Part shown: one piece after another, positions 33,332 through 41,671 of the stretch | Layout: each line of letters opens with the position of its first letter | Position numbering within the stretch: the first letter of the stretch is position 1 | Source: Actinophytocola gossypii | GTDB lineage: Bacteria; Actinomycetota; Actinomycetes; Mycobacteriales; Pseudonocardiaceae | NCBI RefSeq assembly: GCF_025165815.1 | Contig: NZ_JAFFZE010000017.1 | Location: 124,001-188,000, forward strand | Reading direction: 5' to 3' | Length of the DNA stretch: 64,000 bases | Notes under the pieces: model-generated | Told to the model about the DNA's origin: nothing | Databases searched by the model: none | What the model saw: only the letters and a program-made list of their open reading frames with translations | Made by a program: the position numbers and the translations under genes

Positions 33332-34528
33332 GTGGACACACGCACCGGCTTGCCGATCGTCGGCATGGTTGGCGGCGGCCAGCTCGCCAGGATGACCCAG
33401 CAGGCGGCGATCGCGCTCGGCCAGTCGCTGCACGTACTGGCGACCTCGCACGACGAGTCCGCCGCGCTCGTCACCCCGAACGTCAAGCTCGGCTCGCACA
33501 CCGACCTGGACGCCCTGGTCGACTTCGCGCGGGGCTGTGACGTGCTGACCTTCGACCACGAGCACGTACCGACCGAGCACCTGCGCGCGCTCGCCGAGCG
33601 GGGCGTCAAGGTGCGGCCGGACGCCGAGGCGCTGCTGCACGCCCAGGACAAGCTCGTGATGCGGAACCGCCTGCACGCGCTCGGCCTGCCGGTGCCGCCG
33701 TTCGCCCCCGTGCACGAGGTCGCCGACGTGGTCAAGTTCGGCGACGAGCACGGCTGGCCGTGCGTGCTCAAGGCCGCCCGAGGCGGCTACGACGGCCGGG
33801 GCGTGTGGATGCTCAACGGCGCCGAGTCCGCCGGTGACCTGGTGCCGCGCCTGCTCGAGTGGGGCACCCCGCTGCTGGTCGAGCAGCGGGTGGCGATGCG
33901 CCGCGAGCTGGCCGCGGTCGTCGCGCGGTCGCCGTTCGGCCAGGGCGGCTGCTGGCCGGTGGTGGAGACCGTGCAGTCCAACGGCATCTGCGTCGAGGTC
34001 CTCGCCCCCGCGCCCGACCTGGGCGAGCGCGCGTCGCAGCAGGCCCAGGAGCTGGCCCTGCGGATCGCCGCCGAGCTGGGCGTGGTCGGGGTGCTCGCGG
34101 TCGAGCTGTTCGACACCGACGCCGGCCTGGTCGTCAACGAGCTGGCGATGCGCCCGCACAACTCCGGCCACTGGACCATCGAGGGCGCGGAGACGTCCCA
34201 GTTCGAGCAGCACCTGCGGGCCGTGCTCGACTACCCGCTCGGCGCCACCGACGCCCGCGCGCCGGCGGTGGTGATGGCCAACGTGCTCGGCGCGCCCCAG
34301 GCACCCGCGATGGGTCCCGACGAGCGGCTGCACCACCTGCTCGCCCGGTACCGGGACGCGCACGTGCACTACTACGGCAAGCAGGAGCGGCCCGGTCGCA
34401 AGATCGGCCACGTCACCCTGCTCGGGCAGCGGATGACCGACGTGCGGGAGCGGGCCAGGCTCGCCGCGCACTGGCTGTCACACGCGGTCTGGCTCGACGG
34501 CTACGACATCCACGGGGGATCCGAATGA
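33332..34528 (+). CDS. purK: N5-carboxyaminoimidazole ribonucleotide synthase
   Basis: PurK is an ATP-grasp enzyme that carboxylates AIR to N5-CAIR in purine synthesis. The 398-residue protein starts with [13 protein letters not shown]. It has the PurK-specific [26 protein letters not shown] (ATP loop) and [32 protein letters not shown] 33332 has no Shine-Dalgarno sequence. The stop overlaps the purE start by ATGA, ensuring coupled synthesis of the two enzymes that act in sequence. Confidence 0.95.
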   Translation: MDTRTGLPIVGMVGGGQLARMTQQAAIALGQSLHVLATSHDESAALVTPNVKLGSHTDLDALVDFARGCDVLTFDHEHVPTEHLRALAERGVKVRPDAEALLHAQDKLVMRNRLHALGLPVPPFAPVHEVADVVKFGDEHGWPCVLKAARGGYDGRGVWMLNGAESAGDLVPRLLEWGTPLLVEQRVAMRRELAAVVARSPFGQGGCWPVVETVQSNGICVEVLAPAPDLGERASQQAQELALRIAAELGVVGVLAVELFDTDAGLVVNELAMRPHNSGHWTIEGAETSQFEQHLRAVLDYPLGATDARAPAVVMANVLGAPQAPAMGPDERLHHLLARYRDAHVHYYGKQERPGRKIGHVTLLGQRMTDVRERARLAAHWLSHAVWLDGYDIHGGSE

Positions 34529-35043
34529 CACCGATCGTCGGCGTGATCATGGGCAGCGACTCGGACTGGCCGGTGATGAGCGCCGCCGCCGAGGCGCTCA
34601 CCGAGTTCGAGGTGCCGCACGAGGTGAGCGTGGTCTCCGCGCACCGCACCCCGCGCCGCATGCTCGACTACGCCGCGGAGGCGGCCGACCGCGGCCTGCG
34701 CGTGATCATCGCCGGCGCCGGCGGCGCCGCGCACCTCCCCGGCATGGTCGCGTCCGCGACGACGCTGCCCGTGATCGGCGTGCCAGTGCCCCTCAAGTAC
34801 CTCGACGGCCTGGACTCCCTGCTGTCGATCGTGCAGATGCCAGCCGGCATCCCGGTCGCCACGGTGTCCGTCGGCGGTGCCCGCAACGCCGGTCTGCTGG
34901 CGGTCCGCATCCTGGCGGCGTCCGACGAGAAGCTCCGCACCCGCCTCGCCCAGTTCCACGAGGATCTAGAACAACTCGTGCTCGACAAGGACGACGCCCT
35001 CCGCGCGAACCTGGCCGCTGACGCCGACGTGAACGGGCGCTAA
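34525..35043 (+). CDS. purE: N5-carboxyaminoimidazole ribonucleotide mutase
   Basis: PurE moves the carboxyl group of N5-CAIR to make CAIR. The 172-residue protein has [13 protein letters not shown], the catalytic [23 protein letters not shown] and [30 protein letters not shown]. All are diagnostic for class I PurE. It overlaps purK by 4 nt. The TAA stop coincides with TAACAT, a possible -10 for the acyl-CoA dehydrogenase that follows. Confidence 0.95.
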   Translation: MTPIVGVIMGSDSDWPVMSAAAEALTEFEVPHEVSVVSAHRTPRRMLDYAAEAADRGLRVIIAGAGGAAHLPGMVASATTLPVIGVPVPLKYLDGLDSLLSIVQMPAGIPVATVSVGGARNAGLLAVRILAASDEKLRTRLAQFHEDLEQLVLDKDDALRANLAADADVNGR

Positions 35044-35046
35044 CAT
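35041..35046 (+). promoter_or_regulatory. Candidate -10 (TAACAT) for the acyl-CoA dehydrogenase
   Basis: TAACAT includes the purE stop codon. A start near 35053 would give a leader of about 22 nt containing GAGGAGG (35062-35068) placed 6 nt before the GTG at 35075. Confidence 0.3.
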
Positions 35047-35074
35047 CGGGGGTGTCGACGCGAGGAGGTGGCCG

Positions 35075-36229
35075 GTGGCGGGCCTGTACGAGCTGAGCGA
35101 GGAACACGAGGCGCTGCGGGAGGCGGTCCGCGCACTCGCCGAGAAGGAGATCGCGCCGCACGCCGCCGAGGTCGACGAGCAGGAGCGCTACCCGGCCGAG
35201 GCCCGCGACGCGCTGGCCAGGGCCGGGTTCAACGCTGTGCACGTGCCCGAGGAGTACGACGGCCAGGGCGCCGACGCGATCGCCGCGTGCATCGTGATCG
35301 AGGAGGTGGCGCGGGTCGACGCGTCCGCGTCCCTGATCCCCGCGGTGAACAAGCTCGGCACTCAACCGATCCTGCTGTCCGGGTCGGAGGAGGTGAAGAA
35401 GCTCGTCCTCCCGTCGATCGCCGCAGGCGAGGCGTCCGCGTCCTACGCGTTGTCCGAACGCGAGGCCGGCTCCGACACGGCGTCCATGCGCACCCGAGCC
35501 GTCCGCGAGGGCGACACCTGGGTCCTCAACGGCACCAAGGCGTGGATCACCAACGCCGGCGAGTCCACCTGGTACACGGTGATGGCCGTGACCGACCCGG
35601 AGGCGGAGAAGAAGGCCAACGGCATCTCCGCGTTCGCGGTGCACAAGGACGACCCCGGTTTCGTGGTCGGTTCGAAGGAACGCAAGCTGGGCATCAAGGG
35701 CTCACCCACCTGCGAGATCCACTTCGAGAACTGCGAGATCCCCGCCGACCGCATCATCGGCGAGCCCGGCACGGGTCTCAAGACGGCGCTGCGCACCCTC
35801 GACCACACCCGCCCCACCATCGGCGCCCAGGCGGTCGGGATCGCCCAAGGCGCCCTCGACGCGACGCTCGCGTACGTCAAGGACCGCAAACAGTTCGGCC
35901 AACGCATCGCCGACTTCCAGGGCGTCCAGTTCATGCTGGCCGACATGGGCATGAAGATCGAAGCGGCCCGGCACCTGGTCTACACCTCCGCCGCCGCCTC
36001 CGAACGCGCCGACAAGCGAGCCGGCTTCATCGCCTCCGCCGCGAAGACCTACGCCTCCGACATCGCCATGGAGGTCACCACCGACGCCGTCCAACTCTTC
36101 GGCGGCGCCGGCTACACCAAGGACTTCCCCGTCGAACGCATGATGCGCGACGCCAAGATCACCCAGATCTACGAGGGCACCAACCAGATCCAGCGCATGG
36201 TCATGGCTCGCGCCCTGCTCAAGGGCTAG
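35075..36229 (+). CDS. Acyl-CoA dehydrogenase (FadE25-like)
   Basis: This is a 384-residue FAD enzyme for alpha-beta desaturation of acyl-CoAs. Domains run in order: N-terminal helices (LSEEHEALREAVRALAEKEIAPHA), middle beta domain with YALSEREAGSDTASMRTRA and WITNAGEST, then the C-terminal bundle with RKQFGQRIADFQGVQFMLADM and QLFGGAGYTKDFPVERMMRDAKI. The catalytic Glu is in QIYEGTNQIQR. It sits directly after purK-purE as fadE25 does in M. tuberculosis. Short- or medium-chain and branched substrates are likely but undetermined. Confidence 0.92.
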   Translation: MAGLYELSEEHEALREAVRALAEKEIAPHAAEVDEQERYPAEARDALARAGFNAVHVPEEYDGQGADAIAACIVIEEVARVDASASLIPAVNKLGTQPILLSGSEEVKKLVLPSIAAGEASASYALSEREAGSDTASMRTRAVREGDTWVLNGTKAWITNAGESTWYTVMAVTDPEAEKKANGISAFAVHKDDPGFVVGSKERKLGIKGSPTCEIHFENCEIPADRIIGEPGTGLKTALRTLDHTRPTIGAQAVGIAQGALDATLAYVKDRKQFGQRIADFQGVQFMLADMGMKIEAARHLVYTSAAASERADKRAGFIASAAKTYASDIAMEVTTDAVQLFGGAGYTKDFPVERMMRDAKITQIYEGTNQIQRMVMARALLKG

Positions 36230-36238
36230 ATCGCGTCC

Positions 36239-37522
36239 TCAGAGGTGGAGGTCGTCGGCGATGGTGGATCGTGGGGTGGTGAGCACGCCGTCGAACGCGT
36301 CGAGGACCGGGGTGTGCAGGTAGGTGCTCTGCATCCGGATGCGGTCAGGGCTCGCGGTGCCGGGGACCTCGCGGCGTGCTCGGCGTAGGTCGGCGACGCT
36401 GAGCCCGAGGTCGGCTCCGGCGAAGGCGGCTTCGATGCTGCCGGACTCGGGTGGTCCCAGTGCGGTGTCGTCGACGGCGAACCCGAAGGTGGTCCGCTCG
36501 TCGCGGCGCATCTCGGCCGTGTGTCCGGTGCGGCTCGTCAGGGCGAGGGCGAAGTAGTCGTCGCCGAGGGCGTTGTGCAGGTGCTGTCCCATCGGGAACG
36601 CGGTGAGTTGACCGTTGAAGGCGATCGGCACCTTCTGGATGTGGGCGTTGTGGGCCACCAGCACGACGCGGGTCCCGGGTTCGAGCCGCTCCAGGTGCCA
36701 CCGAACCGACCCGGCGAGGTAGACCTCCCGGCTCGACGTGTCGGCGGCCAGACCCCTTCCGGCGAACAGGTCGGCCATGGCACGGAAGGTGTAGTCGCCG
36801 TGGCAGGCGCCTTCCAGGCGGCGTACGGCGACGTCATAGCTGCGCTGGTCACTTCGGGAGACGTAGAGCGCCTCGACGGCGCGGAACCGGAGCAGCAGCC
36901 GCCCCAGATTCGCGCTGAGTGCGTCCTGTTCGGTGGTGGCCAGCCGGGCCCACGCGGGTGCGGCCGCCGCGGCGGAGTGGCCGGCGAACGACTCGGCGAT
37001 CCGAGTCGCCGCCTCGATCATCGGCAGCGTCTCGGGATCGATCCGGCGCAGGTAGTCGGCGACCGGGGTGAGTGCTGGGATCAGGGACCCGCCGGCCATC
37101 GGGATGTCGATGCCCGCGAAGCGCACGGGTCGGGCGGCGGTGCGGTTGTGCCGGCGGATCCAGCGCAGCGGCCCGTCCAGTCCGATGGGAACCGAGCCGG
37201 CGAGGTGAGCCGACAGGTCGTCGTCCGTGCCCTCGCCCCGCACCCACGCGTCGAGGGGGAAGCCTTCGCTGAAGCCGTACTCGAACGCCAGCACGGTGAA
37301 TCCGCGACGTTCGACCAGGTACCGCAGGATGCGTCGGCGCAGCGAGTCGAACTCGTCGACGAAGTGGGAGTGCTCGCCGATCGCGACGACGCGCGCGTCG
37401 CCGATGATCTCGCCCAGCGGTTCCAGGTCGTCGATCGGCGCGGCCGGGTCGAGGTGCGTGAGCGGGACGGCGTGGCCGCGCAGCCAGTCGGCGAACGGGC
37501 TGAGGCGGGACGGGGCAGGCAT
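36239..37522 (-). CDS. Erythromycin esterase family protein
   Basis: The product is a 427-residue protein of the EreA/EreB family. It has the catalytic ALGE/AIGEHSH motif (VVAIGEHSHF, E50-H51-H53), FEYGFSEGF, RFAGIDIP and VLVAHNAHIQK, which holds the second conserved His. Members open the macrolide lactone ring. Many uncharacterised relatives act on other substrates. It is downstream of a streptogramin acetyltransferase gene by 3 nt in one operon, with a divergent TetR regulator, which supports a role in antibiotic resistance. ATG at 37522. Confidence 0.85.
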   Translation of the reverse strand: MPAPSRLSPFADWLRGHAVPLTHLDPAAPIDDLEPLGEIIGDARVVAIGEHSHFVDEFDSLRRRILRYLVERRGFTVLAFEYGFSEGFPLDAWVRGEGTDDDLSAHLAGSVPIGLDGPLRWIRRHNRTAARPVRFAGIDIPMAGGSLIPALTPVADYLRRIDPETLPMIEAATRIAESFAGHSAAAAAPAWARLATTEQDALSANLGRLLLRFRAVEALYVSRSDQRSYDVAVRRLEGACHGDYTFRAMADLFAGRGLAADTSSREVYLAGSVRWHLERLEPGTRVVLVAHNAHIQKVPIAFNGQLTAFPMGQHLHNALGDDYFALALTSRTGHTAEMRRDERTTFGFAVDDTALGPPESGSIEAAFAGADLGLSVADLRRARREVPGTASPDRIRMQSTYLHTPVLDAFDGVLTTPRSTIADDLHL

Positions 37523-37525
37523 CGG

Positions 37526-38176
37526 CTATCGGACCGTGGGTGCGGCGCGCTCGAGGTCGCCGACGCTGCCGGACATGATCGTGCGCACGTGCTCGGTGAT
37601 GTGCTGGAGCGGCCAGTCCCACCAGGCCAGGGCGAGCAGGCGGTCGATGTCCGCGTCCTGGTAGCGGCGGCGGATGAGTCGCGCGGGGTTGCCGCCGACG
37701 ATGCCGTAGTCGGGGACGTCGTCGACCACGACCGAACCGGACGCGATGACCGCGCCGTGTCCGATCCGGACGCCGGGCATCACCATGGAGCGGTAGCCGA
37801 ACCAGACGTCGTTGCCCACCACGGTGTCGCCTCGTCCGGGTAGGCCGGTGACGAGGTCGAAGTGCTGGCTCCAGGAACCGCCCATGATCGGGAACGGGAA
37901 CGTGGACGGGCCGTCCATGCGGTGGTTGGCGCCGTTCATGACGAACCGCACACCCTCGCCCAGGGCGCAGAACTTCCCGATCACCAGCTTCTCCGGCCCG
38001 TAGTGGTAGAGCACGTTGCGGGTTTCGAAGGCGGTCGGGTCATCGGGGTCGTCGTAGTAGGAGAACTCTCCGACCTCGATCAACGACGACGTGACCAACG
38101 GTTTCAGCAGCACCACCCGTGGTTGCTCCGGCATCGGATGCACCACGGTCGGGTCGGCCGGCGCGCTCGACGTCAT
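37526..38176 (-). CDS. Vat-type streptogramin A O-acetyltransferase
   Basis: The product is a 216-residue left-handed beta-helix (hexapeptide) acetyltransferase of the xenobiotic type. Landmarks are close to Vat proteins: VGEFSYYDDP, LYHYGPEKLVIGKFCALG, NGANHRMDG with the catalytic base His85, GDTVVGNDVWFGYRSMVMPGVRIGHGAVIASGSVV, YGIVGGNPARLIRRR and WWDWPLQHI. The enzyme would acetylate virginiamycin M-type drugs with acetyl-CoA. ATG at 38176 has GGGAG upstream. It is the first gene of a two-gene operon with the erythromycin esterase and is divergent from a TetR gene. Confidence 0.85.
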   Translation of the reverse strand: MTSSAPADPTVVHPMPEQPRVVLLKPLVTSSLIEVGEFSYYDDPDDPTAFETRNVLYHYGPEKLVIGKFCALGEGVRFVMNGANHRMDGPSTFPFPIMGGSWSQHFDLVTGLPGRGDTVVGNDVWFGYRSMVMPGVRIGHGAVIASGSVVVDDVPDYGIVGGNPARLIRRRYQDADIDRLLALAWWDWPLQHITEHVRTIMSGSVGDLERAAPTVR

Positions 38177-38201
38177 CCGTCACTCCCGTTATTGCGACAA
38201 C

Positions 38202-38210
38202 TGTTACATT
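38202..38210 (+). promoter_or_regulatory. Extended -10 (TGTTACATT) in the TetR / vat intergenic gap
   Basis: TG-T-TACATT ends 11 nt before the TetR ATG. The 45-bp gap is AT-rich, contains the short dyad TTGCGACAA, and must hold both divergent promoters, so TetR binding here would control both directions. Confidence 0.4.
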
Positions 38211-38221
38211 AGGATCCTGCC

Positions 38222-38827
38222 ATGCCTTCCCCAGCACCACTCCGCCGCCCCGGCGGCCGGACCGCCCGCATCCGTCAACAGGTGCTCGACGCGGTCCTCG
38301 CCGAACTCGGCGAGCACGGTTTCGACGGGCTCACCATGGAGGCCGTCGCCGCCCGGGCCGGGGTACACCGCGCGACGGTCTACCGGCGCTGGGGCGATGT
38401 CGGCGGCCTGCTCGCCGACGTCCTGGTCGCGGCGGGCGACGACGACTGGCGGCCTCCGGACACCGGATCGCTGATCGGAGACCTGGCGGCGCTGAACCAG
38501 GAGATCTACGACGCACTGGTCGCGGAGCCGTCGGTCGTGGCGGCTCTCATCGCCGCCTCGTTCCGCTCGGCACAGGCCGAACTCGCCCAACGGCGGCTCT
38601 GGGAGGACCGATACGAACGCTGCGAGGTCGTCGTCAGCCGGGCCGTCGAGCGTGGCGAACTCCCGCCACACACCGACGCGCGGCGACTGCTCATCGCGGC
38701 CACCGCGCCCCTGTACCACCGGTTGGTGTTGCTCCACACGCCACCCGACCCGGACCTACCCGGCGACGCGGCCAGAACCGCCGTCCTCGCCGCGTCCGCC
38801 GGCGCCTTCGCCGTCGGTGGCACCTGA
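38222..38827 (+). CDS. TetR/AcrR-family repressor
   Basis: The product has 201 residues. The N-terminal helix-turn-helix is canonical (VLDAVLAELGEHGFDGLTMEAVAARAGVHRATVYRRWGDVGGLL). The C-terminal ligand domain resembles the TetR_C type with LYHRLVLLHTPPDPDLP. It is divergent from the vat-ere operon with a 45-bp gap, so it probably represses that operon and itself until a macrolide or streptogramin ligand binds. The ligand is inferred only from context. Confidence 0.88.
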   Translation: MPSPAPLRRPGGRTARIRQQVLDAVLAELGEHGFDGLTMEAVAARAGVHRATVYRRWGDVGGLLADVLVAAGDDDWRPPDTGSLIGDLAALNQEIYDALVAEPSVVAALIAASFRSAQAELAQRRLWEDRYERCEVVVSRAVERGELPPHTDARRLLIAATAPLYHRLVLLHTPPDPDLPGDAARTAVLAASAGAFAVGGT

Positions 38828-38843
38828 CGGGCCCGCGGTCCGC

Positions 38844-39044
38844 TCACGGGTTGGCTTGTTCGTCGTCGGGCCGTTGGGCGCGCCTGGTCGCCAGGTCGAT
38901 GACGGTGACCAGGATCGTCGCCACGGTCACGATCCCCAGGGCCACGGCAGCCACCCCGGTCGCCGTGTTCGTGACGAACGCGATGATGAAGAAGACGACG
39001 GTGGCGACGGCGACGATACGGGTGCCGAGCTTGACGTTGCGCAT
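38844..39044 (-). CDS. Small two-helix membrane protein
   Basis: The product has 66 residues with two hydrophobic segments (about 8-26 and 30-50), a short basic N-terminus and a polar tail ending DDEQANP. ATG at 39044 has TAGCGT 8 nt upstream and no clear Shine-Dalgarno sequence. I do not recognise the family. The codon usage (strong third-position GC) supports a real gene. Confidence 0.6.
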   Translation of the reverse strand: MRNVKLGTRIVAVATVVFFIIAFVTNTATGVAAVALGIVTVATILVTVIDLATRRAQRPDDEQANP

Positions 39045-39052
39045 GGCCGCCG

Positions 39053-39058
39053 ACGCTA
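39053..39058 (-). promoter_or_regulatory. Candidate -10 (TAGCGT) for the small membrane protein
   Basis: TAGCGT on the minus strand ends 8 nt before ATG 39044. Confidence 0.35.
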
Positions 39059-39196
39059 CGGCCGGTTGCCCCGCTCGTGCGCGCCGTTGACCGCAAGGTG
39101 CCGGTTCGAAAAATCCTTGGGCCGGTGTGTCGATCCGGTCGCTGGTCCTTCGACGTCCTGGTGAAGCAGCCAGAAACTCGCGGAAGGACCACAGTC

Positions 39197-39646
39197 ATGA
39201 CGACGACCCGGCCCAGCACCGACCAGACCATCACCTCGCCGGCCGTCTCGCCGGTCGCCGGGAAGCTGCCGGCCGCGACCCTCGGCCTGACCAGGGTGGT
39301 GGTGTCGTTCCTCTTCGTCTGCCACGGACTCGTCGGGCTGTTCGGGGTCTTCGGCGGCATCGACGGCCAGGGCGGCACCGTCGCGGCGCTCAGCTGGCCG
39401 GACTGGTGGGGCTCGGCGATCCACCTCGTCGGCGGGGCGCTGGTGCTGGTCGGCCTGTTCACCCGGCCCGCCGCGCTGCTCTGCTCTGGCGCGATGGCCT
39501 ACGCCTACTTCACCGTGCACCAGCCGATCGCGCTGTTCCCCATCCCGAACGGCGGTGAGCCCGCCGCGCTGTTCTGCTGGATCTTCCTGCTGGTCGGCGT
39601 GCTCGGACCGGGCGCCTTCGCGCTCGACGCCCTGCGCCGCCGCTGA
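39197..39646 (+). CDS. DoxX family membrane protein
   Basis: The product has 149 residues with four hydrophobic segments. The DoxX pattern is visible: LTRVVVSFLFVCHGLVGLFG, then AIHLVGGALVLVGLFTRPAALLCSGAMAYAYF and the final LLVGVLGPGAFALDAL. DoxX-like proteins take part in membrane redox or thiol-stress complexes in mycobacteria, with no firm biochemical activity. ATG 39197 has AAGGA upstream. The 3' end forms a stem-loop with the end of the convergent gene. Confidence 0.85.
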   Translation: MTTTRPSTDQTITSPAVSPVAGKLPAATLGLTRVVVSFLFVCHGLVGLFGVFGGIDGQGGTVAALSWPDWWGSAIHLVGGALVLVGLFTRPAALLCSGAMAYAYFTVHQPIALFPIPNGGEPAALFCWIFLLVGVLGPGAFALDALRRR

Positions 39647-39663
39647 CCCTCGCTTCGCGGGTC
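39645..39663. terminator. Short stem-loop spanning both stop codons of convergent genes
   Basis: GACCCTCG (39645-39652) pairs with CGCGGGTC (39656-39663) with one mismatch and a CTT loop. The arms contain the stop codons of the DoxX gene and of the AMP-binding-like gene. It could act as a compact bidirectional terminator. No U-tract follows. Confidence 0.4.
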
Positions 39664-40363
39664 ACAGGTCGACGGTGGTGCGTTCGGTCTCCCGGTGGCG
39701 GGTCAGCTTCTCCTGGTCCGGGTTGGTCACCTGGACCAGGGACGCGCCGGCGGCCAGGACGGTCAGCAGACCGGTCAGGACGCCGCCGGGGATCGTCCAG
39801 TCCTGAGTGGACAGGGCGCGGGACGTGCTGGTGAGGCCACGGGATTCCACCAGGGAGCGGGCTTCGGTCAATACGGAGTCCACTGTGGAACCGGCCAGGC
39901 ACGGGGTGTCGGGCGGTACCGGGGTCAGCGCGAGGAAGTCGTCGCCGTGGAGGCGGGACTCGGCGATGTAGTCGACCGTTCCGGGCGGCACGGCGGTGCC
40001 AAGGTCGCGGCCCATCGGGTCCAGGGACACCGCGGCGGTGACGGTGGCGCCGACGGCATCCCCCGACGGGGGGACGAACGCGACGGTCGCGTCTTCGGGG
40101 GACGCCACGACGTCCGCGCCGCACCACCAGGCGCCGAGCAGCACGCCGGCGGTCTGCCAGTGTGCGGGCAGGAGCACGGCCACCCGGTCACCCGGCTCCA
40201 CGTCGTGCTCCTCGACCAGCCAGTTCGCCGTCTTCGCCGCCCAGTTGGACAGGGTCGCCACCGACAGCTCCACCCGCGTTCCGGCCGCGTCGTCGTAGTG
40301 GGTGACCAGCGGGCGCGCCGGGTTCCGGCGCAGCGGTGCCAACAGGGTCTCGGTGAGGCTCAA
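39662..40363 (-). CDS. TIGR03089-type protein, truncated AMP-binding fold
   Basis: The product has 233 residues. It resembles only the N-terminal part of acyl-CoA synthetases: VELSVATLSNWAAKTANWLVEEHDVEPGDRVAVLLPAHWQTAGVLLGAWWCGADVV. It has no ATP-binding TSGTTG-type P-loop and no C-terminal domain. This is the normal form of an actinobacterial family found beside LCP genes (Rv3268 in M. tuberculosis). An enzymatic role is doubtful. TTG at 40363 follows AGAGGA. It is downstream of the LCP gene on the same strand with a 10-bp gap. Confidence 0.8.
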   Translation of the reverse strand: MSLTETLLAPLRRNPARPLVTHYDDAAGTRVELSVATLSNWAAKTANWLVEEHDVEPGDRVAVLLPAHWQTAGVLLGAWWCGADVVASPEDATVAFVPPSGDAVGATVTAAVSLDPMGRDLGTAVPPGTVDYIAESRLHGDDFLALTPVPPDTPCLAGSTVDSVLTEARSLVESRGLTSTSRALSTQDWTIPGGVLTGLLTVLAAGASLVQVTNPDQEKLTRHRETERTTVDL

Positions 40364-40373
40364 CGGTTTCCTC

Positions 40374-41639
40374 TCAGTACACGCACGGGACCTGCCGCTT
40401 CACCGCGGCCGGGGCGGACAGGTCCAGCATGCCCCCACGCGCGAACCCGGCCGGAGTCGACTCCGGTGTCGATTCCGGGGTCGACACCGCCGGGGGCGCG
40501 GGCGCCGGTGGAGTCCCGGTCACCAGGTCCGCCACGTACTCGCGCACCGCCGGCACGTCGACGGTGATGATGCTCTGCCCCCGGTCGTTGCGCGCGCCCA
40601 CCCCGGTCACCGGGATCGTGTCGAACCGCACGTTGCCGGACGCGAGGGCCTGGGCCTGCTGGACCAGCTCCAGGAACCCCAGGCCCTCGTCCATCACCAC
40701 GGTCTTCGCGACCGCCTCCTCCAGTTCGTCCAGCCGGCCCGGGTTGGTCAGCAGGTCCCCGGACAGCACCTTGTTCATCGCCGACGCCAGGAACGTCTGC
40801 TGCCGCACGATCCGGTCCAGGTCGCCGCGCGGCAGGTTCTTGCGCTGCCGCACGAACGCCACCGCGTCCCCGCCTCGCACGGTCTGCGGCCCGGCCGCGA
40901 ACGACGCGCCGGAGTCCGGGTCGCTCGTCGACTGCCTCAGGCACACGTCCACGCCGTCGATGACCTCGGTGAGCAGGTAGAACCCGTACAGGCTGACCTC
41001 CGTGTAGTGGTCCACCCGCACCCCGGTCAGCCCCTGCACCGCCTGGATCAACGCCGCGCGCCCGGCGTCGTCGGACTCGCGCTCGATCAGCGCGTCGTCG
41101 GTCTCGCCCCCGTCCCGCAGCTCCTGCTCGGTGCGGGCCTTGACCAGGCCGAACGCGCCGTTGATCTTCTCCTCGCTGCCGAGCGCGTGCACCATCACCG
41201 ACGTGTCGCGCGGGATCGACACCGCCGAGCTGCGGCCGCCGTCACGCGGGATGCGCAGCAGGATGAGGGTGTCGGTGTTGAGGGTCTCGGTCGCCTCGGT
41301 GCGCAGGATCCGCAGCAGCTCCGGCGACAACTCGTTGCCCTGCATGTCGGTCCGGCTGTCGCTGCCGATGACCAGGATGTCGTTCGCGCCGTCGTCCGGT
41401 GGCGGGGGCGGCGGCGCGGACGGGCCGATCTCCTGCGCGCGCGCCACCGCGTCCGTCGTGTTCGTGCTCTCCTCGAGCTGCACCACCTGCAACCACACCA
41501 ACGTCATCGCGGTCAGCGCGGTCACCGACACCACACCGACGAGCACCCGGCAGACGACCAACAGGGCGGTGACGCCGCGCCGCCGGGTACGACGGTTCTC
41601 GAAGCCCTCCGCAGCGCCCTCCTGGGCGTCGTCAAGCAC
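40374..41639 (-). CDS. LytR-CpsA-Psr (LCP) family cell-wall ligase, copy 1
   Basis: LCP enzymes transfer lipid-linked glycans, such as arabinogalactan, to peptidoglycan outside the membrane. The 421-residue protein has a cytoplasmic N-terminus, one TM segment (~25-48), then the LCP domain. Key residues are NTDTLILLRIPRDGGRSSAVSIPRDTSV (catalytic Arg/Asp), HYTEVSLYGFYLLTEVIDGVDVCL and AVAFVRQRKNLPRGDLDRIVRQQTFL. There is no LytR_C domain. GTG at 41639 has GGAGG 6 nt upstream. It follows a second LCP gene on the same strand (32-bp gap), a likely tandem duplication. Confidence 0.9.
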   Translation of the reverse strand: MLDDAQEGAAEGFENRRTRRRGVTALLVVCRVLVGVVSVTALTAMTLVWLQVVQLEESTNTTDAVARAQEIGPSAPPPPPPDDGANDILVIGSDSRTDMQGNELSPELLRILRTEATETLNTDTLILLRIPRDGGRSSAVSIPRDTSVMVHALGSEEKINGAFGLVKARTEQELRDGGETDDALIERESDDAGRAALIQAVQGLTGVRVDHYTEVSLYGFYLLTEVIDGVDVCLRQSTSDPDSGASFAAGPQTVRGGDAVAFVRQRKNLPRGDLDRIVRQQTFLASAMNKVLSGDLLTNPGRLDELEEAVAKTVVMDEGLGFLELVQQAQALASGNVRFDTIPVTGVGARNDRGQSIITVDVPAVREYVADLVTGTPPAPAPPAVSTPESTPESTPAGFARGGMLDLSAPAAVKRQVPCVY

Positions 41640-41671
41640 AACACACCTCCCCTACCCGCGTACCAGGCTAG

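Noticed and set aside
31451-34471. 1006-codon open frame on the minus strand
   Set aside because: It lies opposite HxlR, GT87, purK and purE. The translation is Arg/Gly/His-rich low-complexity shadow sequence without motifs.
39662-40363. Calling the AMP-binding-like gene a pseudogene
   Set aside because: The short form without an ATP P-loop is the normal length of this family next to LCP genes, so it is not a truncation specific to this genome.
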